Shown here: positions 27,202 to 34,336 of the stretch, piece after piece | How positions within the stretch are numbered: position 1 is the stretch's first letter | How the letters are laid out: each line of letters opens with the position of its first letter | Origin: Mogibacterium sp. | GTDB lineage: Bacteria > Bacillota > Clostridia > Peptostreptococcales > Anaerovoracaceae | Direction: 5' to 3' | Assembly (NCBI GenBank): GCA_017404265.1 | Contig: JAFRCS010000011.1 | Location: 82,889-146,888 of the forward strand | DNA: 64,000 nt | Notes under the pieces: generated by a model | Told to the model about the DNA's origin: nothing | Seen by the model: the letters and a program-made list of their open reading frames with translations, nothing else | The model's database searches: none | Translations under genes and position numbers: made by a program

Positions 27202-30069
27202 CTACTTTTCTATGCCGTGATATGGTTCCCAGTTTTCTTCACCCGTCTGCTGGATAGGGTATTCATGCACTCCGGTCTTCTTGTACTTCATGATCTTCTT
27301 AATCCTCTTTGCCTGATACTTCAGAGCAAGTCCGATCGTCTCCTCGGCAGTGTACATATCCGCGCCGTGAGGCATGTCTCTGGTGAGATGTATAGCGTCG
27401 AATTCGCATCTTGTTGTACAGAGTCCGCACCCGATGCACTGGTTTGTATCGACTGTAGTTGCACCGCACTTGAGGCAGCGGGAAGCTTCCGCTTTGACCT
27501 GCTCCTCTGTAAGAGGCAGTCTGAGGTCGTCCATTGTCTTTGCAGGATCGCCTTTCTTGCTGCCCGGTACCTGTCTGCTTGTGTCATCATACCATGCAGG
27601 TTTGCTGATATCATCTCTGTCGAGTTCGATGAACTCTCTCAGATCTCTGCCGATCGTAAGCGACTGACCAGGGTGTACATAACGGTTGATGGAGACCGCG
27701 CCCTGACGGCCTGCAGCGACCGCGTCGATTATGAATTTCTGTCCGGTATAAACGTCTCCGCCAACGAAGATGTCAGGCTCAGCCGTCTGATACGTAACAG
27801 GATCGGCCTTGATTGTCTTGTTCCTGTTGAATTCGACCTTTGTTCCCTTGAGGAGAGCCTCATGGTCAGCCTTCTGACCGATACAGAATACAACAAACTC
27901 ACACTCTACAGACTCCGTCTGGGAATCGTCGAACTTAGGATCGAATCTTCCTTCGCTGTCCTTGACGCTCAGGCACTTTCTGAAGTTGATGCCGCAAACT
28001 TTTCCTTTTTTATCCTTGAGGATCTCGGTCTGGCCCCAGCCTGCGTGGAGTTTGACACCGTCGCTCTCGCAGAGCTCCTGATCCTCGCCGCCCATAGGCA
28101 TTTCTTCATATGATTCAAGGCAGTAGAGATCAACGGACTTGGAGCCCTGTCTTACGATTGTGCGGGCGATATCCGAAGCGATATTACCTCCGCCGATGAC
28201 AACGACTCTGCCGTCAAGCTTGTTCGGTCCGTTAAGGTTGATGTCCTTTACATAGTCTATGCCCGCGATCACGCCTTCAGCGTCTTCACCCGGGATGCCG
28301 AGTTTGCCCGGCGACTGAAGTCCCGGCGCTACATAAAAGGCTTTATATCCCTGCTTGCGCAGTTCTTCGATAGTTACGTCCTTACCGACTTCTACGCCGC
28401 ATTTGATCTCAGCGCCCATTTTTGTGATGATGTCGATCTCGTTCTGTACGATATCTTTTTCTACGCGGAAATTAGGGATCCCGTTCATCATCATTCCGCC
28501 CGGTTTAGCTTCCTTTTCAAAGACAGTTACCGGATATCCTTCCTTGCGGAGGTAGTAAGCGCAGCTGAGACCTGCCGGGCCCGATCCGATAACAGCGATC
28601 GGATACTCGGTCCACTGCTTTCCGTCCATGTTATAGCAATCGTCCGGAACGAATTCATCCGGATGCTCTTTCTCATACTGGCAGACGAATTTCTTGATCT
28701 CGTCGATAGCTACAGGCTTGTCGATCGTTCCTCTCGTGCATCTGTCCTCGCAGCGGCGGTTGCATACAGCTCCGCAGACAGCAGGGAACGGGTTGTCCTG
28801 ACGGATCAGGCGTACGGCATCGGCATATCTTCCTTCGTTTGCCATCTGGATATAGCCCTGTACCGCTATATGAGCAGGACATGCTGTCTTACATGGCGCT
28901 GTTCCTGAGTCGTAGCAGTTGATCTTATTGTCTTCTCTGTAAGTCTTGCTCCATTTGTCTTCGCCCCAAGGAGTATCGTCAGGCAAAAGATGCATAGGAT
29001 ACAGAGTCTTGCTTCCGTCTTTGCGGCAGAGCTTCTGGCCGAGTTTTGCCGCTCCTGCAGGGCAGACCTCAACGCACTTGCCGCATGCTACGCACTTTTC
29101 ATGATCGACATGAGCGCGCCACGCGGAAGCGGACATGTTTGGAGTATTAAACAGCTGTGATGTTCTCAGTCCGTAGCAGCTTCCAGGCGAGCAGTTGCAG
29201 ATACCTACGATCCTGTTCGGTCCGTCAACGTTTACGATCTGGTGAACATAGCCCTTCTTTTCAGCTCTCATTATGATCTCAAGGGCTTCTTCTCTTGTTA
29301 TATAGTGGGCGTCCTTGCCTGTTTCCACGAGGAATTCCGCAATATCGTCGATACCGATGCACATATAGCCTTCGATATCGCCTACACCCTCTCCTCTGAA
29401 GCGCTGCGCTTTACGGCAGGCGCATACCATGGTGCAGAATTTGTCGTACTTCTGGAGCCAGTGCGAAAGGTACTCGACGCTCACGGTCTGAGGCGTTGCT
29501 TCGATGGCGCTTTCAACAGGAATGGTATGCATTCCGATGCCCGCGCCCCCCGGAGGGATCATCTTCGCAGTCATCTCAAGCGGTTCCTGCGGAGCAAGGT
29601 TAAACATCGTAGCGACTTCAGGATGGTCGTCGCAGAGAGTCGCATGCTCCACCATGTATTCTCCGGAACCGATTACCCACTTAGGGATCCAGTACTGGAT
29701 GTGTTTATCCTCGTTGTCTCTGTTCTGCTCGAGGATCCCGATCCAGATCAGATGATCGATGATCTTCTGAGCCTCTTCCCTGGTCATATTGTTCATCTTA
29801 GCGAGCTGGCGCGTCGTATAGCCAACGCGGCGCTTCTTGAAGCTGAGCATGAACCTGACTTCCTCTTTGGTAAGCAGTCTGTCGAGGATCCAGAAGTCGA
29901 AATGGTTCTCTTTCAGGCCTCCCGGGATCTTGCGGTCCAGGCTGTCGGTGATCATTTTGGACAGTTTCTCGATAAGCTTTTTCTTTTCAGGATCGTCGCA
30001 ATGGTGGTCACCCTTATCAGGGTAATCCCAGTCATTGACGAAAATGTTTTGATTAACTTCTTTTACCAT
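27202..30069 (-). CDS. Multidomain Fe-S / FAD NAD(P)-dependent oxidoreductase (GltD-like core with two ferredoxin modules)
   Basis: A 955-residue cytoplasmic protein. Residues 1-200 include a winged-helix-like part (TTRQLAKMNNMTREEAQKII). A cysteine-rich region (CTMVCACRK, CNCSPGSCYG) and a 4Fe-4S ferredoxin (CVACGKCVEVCPAG, about 328-341) come next. Then the GltD-type N-terminal cluster (CKTACPAH, CGAVCNRRCEDRC), an FAD site (IGSGPAGLSCAYYLRKEG, about 500), an NAD(P) site (VIGGGNIASDIART, about 625) and a final ferredoxin (CIGCGLCTTRCEF, about 885). It should move electrons between NAD(P)H and ferredoxin-like carriers or an unknown substrate. Much longer than GltD. Monocistronic, with its own terminator. 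Confidence 0.85.
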   Translation of the reverse strand: MVKEVNQNIFVNDWDYPDKGDHHCDDPEKKKLIEKLSKMITDSLDRKIPGGLKENHFDFWILDRLLTKEEVRFMLSFKKRRVGYTTRQLAKMNNMTREEAQKIIDHLIWIGILEQNRDNEDKHIQYWIPKWVIGSGEYMVEHATLCDDHPEVATMFNLAPQEPLEMTAKMIPPGGAGIGMHTIPVESAIEATPQTVSVEYLSHWLQKYDKFCTMVCACRKAQRFRGEGVGDIEGYMCIGIDDIAEFLVETGKDAHYITREEALEIIMRAEKKGYVHQIVNVDGPNRIVGICNCSPGSCYGLRTSQLFNTPNMSASAWRAHVDHEKCVACGKCVEVCPAGAAKLGQKLCRKDGSKTLYPMHLLPDDTPWGEDKWSKTYREDNKINCYDSGTAPCKTACPAHIAVQGYIQMANEGRYADAVRLIRQDNPFPAVCGAVCNRRCEDRCTRGTIDKPVAIDEIKKFVCQYEKEHPDEFVPDDCYNMDGKQWTEYPIAVIGSGPAGLSCAYYLRKEGYPVTVFEKEAKPGGMMMNGIPNFRVEKDIVQNEIDIITKMGAEIKCGVEVGKDVTIEELRKQGYKAFYVAPGLQSPGKLGIPGEDAEGVIAGIDYVKDINLNGPNKLDGRVVVIGGGNIASDIARTIVRQGSKSVDLYCLESYEEMPMGGEDQELCESDGVKLHAGWGQTEILKDKKGKVCGINFRKCLSVKDSEGRFDPKFDDSQTESVECEFVVFCIGQKADHEALLKGTKVEFNRNKTIKADPVTYQTAEPDIFVGGDVYTGQKFIIDAVAAGRQGAVSINRYVHPGQSLTIGRDLREFIELDRDDISKPAWYDDTSRQVPGSKKGDPAKTMDDLRLPLTEEQVKAEASRCLKCGATTVDTNQCIGCGLCTTRCEFDAIHLTRDMPHGADMYTAEETIGLALKYQAKRIKKIMKYKKTGVHEYPIQQTGEENWEPYHGIEK

Positions 30070-30192
30070 AATCTCCCTACAAATCGATTCTGTGAATCAA
30101 AAAAACAGCAGATATAACTAACGTGTTTATTATATTACAAAGATAGCGATAAAGACCATAAAAGTTGACTGTAAAAGCAGCGCCAAAATACT

Positions 30193-30228
30193 AAAAAGCC
30201 CGAAGAAGTTTCCATCTTCGGGCTTTTT
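30193..30228 (-). terminator. Terminator after the HAD-type nucleotidase gene
   Basis: A 14-bp stem (AAAAAGCCCGAAGA / TCTTCGGGCTTTTT) with an 8-base loop directly at the stop codon. The symmetric A- and T-runs could also allow use on the plus strand. Confidence 0.85.
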
Positions 30229-30229
30229 C

Positions 30230-30832
30230 TCACTCACCTGCAACGATCTTGCGAATGCTCTTCCAATCGGCGCATCTTTGATAGTTTCCATTCGGGAAAA
30301 CGCATTCTCTGTTCCATGGTCTGTCAAACACCAGAACCTTGAGTTCCGGCAGATGTTCAAAGAATCTGAACGCCTTTGGAGAATCCTCAACTGCGTAATC
30401 AAACTTCATCCTGTAATAATCTTTTAGTTCAAGAGTGCTGTTACTGTTTTTGATAAAGTGATCCCTTCCATATTTATTGAGACAGTACAGTCTGACGTTC
30501 TTAAGTCCATGCTCATCCAGCCAAATACGGGATAGATCATAAGCGCTTGATGGGCGGCCGGTAATGACGGATACCTCGTGCCCGCAGGCGATCCATTCGT
30601 TTATGGTCTCCGCAGCTCCCGGCGTCGCATCATACGACAACAGTATCTCCGGCTCGTGCGCCCGAAGCATAAGCCGCTCGTATTGTTCCGCATCCAGGCC
30701 AAAAGACCTGTCCAGTTCAAAATAATGCATCTGATCATAAGAAACATGCTTATTGAACATTTCAAGCACAAGCTTTGTGAAGGCCCTTCCTGTCTCGCAC
30801 AGGCAATCGTCAAAATCAACATAGATACGCAT
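30230..30832 (-). CDS. HAD-superfamily hydrolase, 5'(3')-deoxyribonucleotidase-like
   Basis: A 200-residue HAD fold protein. Motif I is VDFDDCLCETG (residues 4-14), motif II is VITGRPS, and motif IV is probably YAVEDSP. The pattern resembles the NT5C/5'(3')-deoxyribonucleotidase family that removes phosphate from nucleoside monophosphates; small-molecule phosphatase is the safe call. Confidence 0.75.
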   Translation of the reverse strand: MRIYVDFDDCLCETGRAFTKLVLEMFNKHVSYDQMHYFELDRSFGLDAEQYERLMLRAHEPEILLSYDATPGAAETINEWIACGHEVSVITGRPSSAYDLSRIWLDEHGLKNVRLYCLNKYGRDHFIKNSNSTLELKDYYRMKFDYAVEDSPKAFRFFEHLPELKVLVFDRPWNRECVFPNGNYQRCADWKSIRKIVAGE

Positions 30833-30868
30833 TATTTCATGATCTCTCTTTCTCCAATACCATATCCG

Positions 30869-31207
30869 TCAGGATATCCCTTTTAGCCTTTTAAGAGCCC
30901 CCTCGTTGTTTCCTGTTATCATTTTAAGCTTATCACAAGTGCTCATTTCGTCACAGTCTCCGCATGTTTCTATATCCTTGCTAAGCGCACACTGCCTTAT
31001 CGGGCAAAGTGCGTCGCAGAAAGGAGTCTTCACTCCATCAATGCGGCATCCGGCGCAATTGATCATCTCCGGTGTGATCTCTACTCCGTTCAGCTCTGAC
31101 CATTCCCTCGCGACCTTGATGCGCAGATCATTATCATTGTTTACAGTTGCAATATGGGCTTCGCATGTCTCGCAGTCCAGTCCACAGTATGCTATATAAT
31201 CCTTCAT
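30869..31207 (-). CDS. DUF3795 family cysteine-rich protein
   Basis: A 112-residue protein with about a dozen cysteines, in pairs as CGLDCETCEAH, CAGCRIDG, CDALCPIRQCA, CGDCDEMSTC. This is the DUF3795 pattern, proposed to bind zinc or an Fe-S cluster. The start at 31207 has a TAGGAGGA site 8 bases upstream; a longer frame starting at 31231 lacks one. Confidence 0.82.
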   Translation of the reverse strand: MKDYIAYCGLDCETCEAHIATVNNDNDLRIKVAREWSELNGVEITPEMINCAGCRIDGVKTPFCDALCPIRQCALSKDIETCGDCDEMSTCDKLKMITGNNEGALKRLKGIS

Positions 31208-31267
31208 TCCGGTATTCCTCCTATATATCATCGTGTGAATCTAATACCGTTTATGATATCTGCCATC

Positions 31268-31630
31268 TTACGCCGGAGTCCCCACTTCTATCAGATTGCC
31301 GTCCGGGTCATAGAAGCGTATGACCTTCTGTCCCCAGCTGTGCGTCATGAGTCTGTTGACATATTTCACTTCCGGGTAATAGCTTTCAAGCTTTTCTATA
31401 AAACCTTCAATGTCGGCTTCTTCAAAATAAAGCTCGCAGGAGTTGTTTTCCGGAATGATTTCTTTTTTCAGGAACTCTTTCCAGTATTTCTCTTCCTGCA
31501 GAACCAGTCCATCTGTAAGAATCATGTTGCCGTCATTATCAAGGATCATTTCGAGGCCGAACAGATCATGATAGAACTGTTTGGATCTTTCGATATCTTT
31601 AACAACTATCAGGAAGTTTTTGAGTCTCAT
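31268..31630 (-). CDS. VOC (glyoxalase/bleomycin resistance) family protein
   Basis: A 120-residue vicinal oxygen chelate protein: an N-terminal beta-alpha-beta module (LIVVKDIERSKQFYHDLFGLEM) and a C-terminal one ending VIRFYDPDGNLIEVGTP. Relatives include glyoxalases, dioxygenases and drug-binding proteins; the substrate is not evident. The start at 31630 was chosen for its AAGGAAG box. Confidence 0.82.
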   Translation of the reverse strand: MRLKNFLIVVKDIERSKQFYHDLFGLEMILDNDGNMILTDGLVLQEEKYWKEFLKKEIIPENNSCELYFEEADIEGFIEKLESYYPEVKYVNRLMTHSWGQKVIRFYDPDGNLIEVGTPA

Positions 31631-31675
31631 ATTTCTTCCTTTCTTCAATCATTACTCTCACAAACTGCGATCTGT

Positions 31676-31990
31676 CTATTTCTTCTTCTTTGAAGCAGGC
31701 AATTCCTTATACATCGCTTCCAGCAACTCTCGCAGGAATTCCCTGTTCTCAACATCATCAACAAGCAACATTTCCTTCGCGCCTTTATATGGCAGCTCCA
31801 TATCTGCATTAGGCATCATTGCCAAAGCAGACTTTGTAGGCTTAACAAGAAAACGGTCATCATAAATGCCGCCGACCACTTTACCGCGATAGTATATGAT
31901 ATATTCTCCCATCATTTCACGATAGGAAACATCTTCCAATCGGGAAAGCTGCTCAAGAATGTATTCTAAATAGTCTTTACTTGATGCCAT
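31676..31990 (-). CDS. TfoX/Sxy N-terminal domain protein
   Basis: A 104-residue protein with the TfoX_N pattern (YREMMGEYIIYYRGKVVGGIYDDRFLVKPT). Only this domain is present, as in many Bacillota; full-length Sxy regulates competence in gamma-proteobacteria but single-domain versions have no established role. It lies at the left outer side of the tRNA-derived island. Confidence 0.85.
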   Translation of the reverse strand: MASSKDYLEYILEQLSRLEDVSYREMMGEYIIYYRGKVVGGIYDDRFLVKPTKSALAMMPNADMELPYKGAKEMLLVDDVENREFLRELLEAMYKELPASKKKK

Positions 31991-32091
31991 ACCTGTCCTC
32001 TCCTATAGTTCATACACACTATTCTTTTCCTTTCAAGCTTTTTTCTCTATTTTAACACAACTGTACCATCAGGATAATTCCAAAAACGCAA

Positions 32092-32115
32092 AAACCGTTG
32101 GAAAACCAACGGTTT
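32092..32115 (-). terminator. Terminator originally belonging to tRNA-Ala
   Basis: A perfect 10-bp stem (AAACCGTTGG and its complement) with a 4-base loop and T-run on the minus strand. It follows immediately after the 23-base copy of the tRNA-Ala 3' end, as expected if this was the downstream side of tRNA-Ala before the island inserted. Confidence 0.82.
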
Positions 32116-32118
32116 AAG

Positions 32119-32141
32119 TGGTGGAGCGTACGAGGCTCGAA
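32119..32141 (-). repeat. Island-end direct repeat (att site; 3' end of tRNA-Ala)
   Basis: 23 bases identical to 39955-39977, the CCA end, acceptor strand and part of the T arm of tRNA-Ala(GGC). The match stops sharply: TTT follows here, while CTC follows in the tRNA. A duplicated tRNA 3' end is the usual footprint of tyrosine-recombinase integration. Confidence 0.9.
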
Positions 32142-32291
32142 TTTAGACGCTATTCCTGAACACGTTGAAATGAAAGGAGGACAGCACGCCATCTTTTTCC
32201 ATCCAACCACTCATCCAATCACTCGCTCGTACTGGTTGTGTTATGTTATACTGTACGGCTTTTTCTGCTCGTAGTATAGCTTAAATTCCGA

Positions 32292-32504
32292 TTATTCTTC
32301 GTCTTTTCTGTATTCCAGAATATCTCCAGGCTGGCAATCCAGCGCTTTGCAAATGCCATCCAGTGTGGAGAACCTCACCCCGTTTACCTTACCGGTCTTT
32401 ATTTTTGAGAGATTGACATTGGAGATGCCGACTTTTTCTGCAAGCTCGTTCAGGGACATCTTGCGGTCAGCCATCATTCTGTCGAGTCTGAGTATTATCG
32501 CCAT
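32292..32504 (-). CDS. XRE-family transcriptional regulator (YozG-like)
   Basis: A 70-residue Cro/C1-type helix-turn-helix protein that is almost only the DNA-binding domain (RKMSLNELAEKVGISNVNLSKIKTGKVNGVRFSTLDGICKALDC). It lies 11 bp after the DUF2975 gene; such DUF2975/XRE pairs are widespread in Bacillota. It probably controls its own operon. Confidence 0.9.
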   Translation of the reverse strand: MAIILRLDRMMADRKMSLNELAEKVGISNVNLSKIKTGKVNGVRFSTLDGICKALDCQPGDILEYRKDEE

Positions 32505-32515
32505 AGTGCCCTCCT

Positions 32516-33016
32516 TTATAGTATCTCGTCGGATTCGGTCTGGAGCTCGCAGCCGTAGTCAAAGAGAAGAGCCACAGCCCAGATCATCAATCCACTCATA
32601 ACAGCAGGGACTATACTTGTTTCAAGCAGCATGAACACTGCGACGAATACTGCTATGATCTTGATGAGTTTTACATTCTCAGGAATGAAAGGTGAATAGT
32701 CTTCGTTGATGTTTCTGAAGAGCGTACCGATCTTTCTGAAAAGATAAGCGCTGGCGAGTGTGAGCACGATCAGGAACACGAGAAAGACTGTCATAGCGCT
32801 CCTGAATTCCATGTTCTCTGAAAGCATCTGGAAGAACTGATCGTCTTCCTGTCCGCTTATGAAGTATTTCAGCTTGTCCTGGTTTATGAAGAGCACCGGA
32901 ATGGCAGCTGCGCAGATCGCGGCTCCTACATAGTTTACGACCTCAATGATCTTTGCGATCACTGCGAAGACTTTGCTTGTTTTCTGAAGATTTGCTAACT
33001 TGGTATCTTTATTCAT
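32516..33016 (-). CDS. DUF2975 family membrane protein
   Basis: A 166-residue protein with four hydrophobic segments (about residues 15-40, 72-95, 115-135 and 140-158) and the pattern LFRNINEDYSPFIPENVKLIKIIA seen in DUF2975 proteins. Function unknown; usually next to a small XRE regulator, as here. A strong promoter lies upstream. Confidence 0.85.
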   Translation of the reverse strand: MNKDTKLANLQKTSKVFAVIAKIIEVVNYVGAAICAAAIPVLFINQDKLKYFISGQEDDQFFQMLSENMEFRSAMTVFLVFLIVLTLASAYLFRKIGTLFRNINEDYSPFIPENVKLIKIIAVFVAVFMLLETSIVPAVMSGLMIWAVALLFDYGCELQTESDEIL

Positions 33017-33084
33017 GATAATGTCCTTTCTGTGTTTGTTGTTTTGATCTGTGAAATATGTTATTTAGGATCCTTACAATGCCC

Positions 33085-33112
33085 ATTATACATATGAATT
33101 AATGTATGTCAA
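33085..33112 (-). promoter_or_regulatory. Consensus promoter of the DUF2975-XRE operon
   Basis: On the minus strand TTGACA at 33112-33107, 16-base spacer, TATAAT at 33090-33085. Both hexamers are perfect. The AT-rich spacer has partial dyad symmetry (CATTAATTCATATG), a possible site for the XRE protein. Confidence 0.82.
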
Positions 33113-33171
33113 CAGTTTTTTAATGTTTTACGATATTTTTTTTATAAATCAATTAAAACAAAGTTTGCCTT

Positions 33172-33606
33172 ATGAGGTCACAAGAAAAGCTCGCCGACGA
33201 GATCCTGCGTCTCTATGACGGCTAGCTTATGGAGCAATATGACAAGCGCAGAGATTATGTCCAGAAATTTACTTCGTTGGCGATCGCATTCCTGCTATAC
33301 GTCCCTCTCAGACGAGGCGAACTCGTTGCTCTCAAATTTGATGATATTGACGGGCATCGCCTTTATCTGACCGATTCATACAGTCACGGCACTAAAAGCC
33401 TTACAGGCCGGCTCAAGGATATCGAGGGCTGGAGGACCATGGATGTTGTCCCTCCTGCCCTGGAGATAATCGAAAAGATCCGGCAGGAAAGGATAAGACT
33501 GGGAATGCCGACGGACGGATGCATCTTCACTGTAAATGAGAAGTATGCAAGTCTCTATTCTGCTCTAGGCAAGTCTATCAACAAAGGGAGGTGCATACAT
33601 CTATGA
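33172..33606 (+). pseudogene. Tyrosine recombinase (phage integrase) fragment
   Basis: The catalytic-domain half of a phage integrase can be read: FTSLAIAFLLYVPLRRGELVALKFDDID contains the first catalytic arginine, and RTMDVVPPALEIIEKI follows. The frame starts at 33172 but has a TAG stop at 33223-33225, and reopens at an ATG at 33229. The C-terminal HxxR and catalytic tyrosine regions are missing; the frame ends in the next gene start. The enzyme should be inactive. Confidence 0.75.
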
Positions 33607-34199
33607 AGCAGAAGAACGGCAGACAGAATTACGACTGGGACAAGATCAAGCTGGATTACATGCATGATCAAAAGATGAGTCTCAAGAAGATCTCAGAAAA
33701 ATATAATATTCGTATCCATACAGTTGAGAAGCGATCAAGAGCTGACAGCTGGTTCGAAGATAAAAAGCAGTATCAAAAGTCTCTCGCAGCAGACGTAACA
33801 GCAAGAGTCTACACTACACAGGTAGACCTTCTTGAGCAGGAGCTACGTGCTGTTGATATGCTCTCTGACATCATTAGCAGAGTCATGCAAGATCCACAGC
33901 AGTTTAATAGGCACATTGTATCTAATGCTTCTGGTGAGACCGAAGAACGTATCTTATCTAAGACTGACACAAGGGCTATGCTCGATCTGATGAAGACCGT
34001 CAAGCTTCTTGTTGAAGTCAAGGAGTCCATTCTTGGTATAACAGGCATCGAACATATGGAACGCATGGATATTGCCAGAGCAAGATTGTGCTTGGACAGA
34101 GACAGACTCGAGCTGGACAAGCAAAAGTCGGAACTACTAAAGACTGATAACGACATCGTGATCCGCATCGAAGGATTTGAAGAAGAATGGGCAAAATAA
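33603..34199 (+). CDS. Phage terminase small subunit-like protein
   Basis: A 198-residue protein with an N-terminal helix-turn-helix (QKMSLKKISEKYNIRIHTVEKRSRADSWFED), a helical middle, and a charged C-terminal coil (RARLCLDRDRLELDKQKSELLK), as in small terminase subunits that recognise phage DNA for packaging. The start has an AGGGAGG site; a GTG four codons earlier is possible. It is a remnant: no large terminase or portal gene follows. A short open frame from 34187 (MGKIKEGWYTWSEQ ...) overlaps its end and may be the truncated next phage gene. Confidence 0.72.
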   Translation: MKQKNGRQNYDWDKIKLDYMHDQKMSLKKISEKYNIRIHTVEKRSRADSWFEDKKQYQKSLAADVTARVYTTQVDLLEQELRAVDMLSDIISRVMQDPQQFNRHIVSNASGETEERILSKTDTRAMLDLMKTVKLLVEVKESILGITGIEHMERMDIARARLCLDRDRLELDKQKSELLKTDNDIVIRIEGFEEEWAK

Positions 34200-34336
34200 A
34201 AGAGGGTTGGTATACGTGGAGCGAACAAATCGCATACCCATATGTTGACCTTCCCTCTTTTTGTGAAGTTTTCAGACACCAACTGCGAGAGTCCTTGGTG
34301 TTACGTCCGAGTTTGAGTCTCCGTCTATCGACTTTC

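Noticed and set aside
32119..32141. A tRNA-Ala pseudogene
   Set aside because: Only the last 23 bases are present, with an exact edge, and a tRNA terminator follows; an attachment-site duplication explains it better.
32170..32274. A 35-codon plus-strand frame starting MKGGQHAIFFHP, reminding of the HicA toxin GSHH-x-F-x-HP motif
   Set aside because: Too short, no ribosome site, no antitoxin partner, and only a handful of matching residues. Probably chance.
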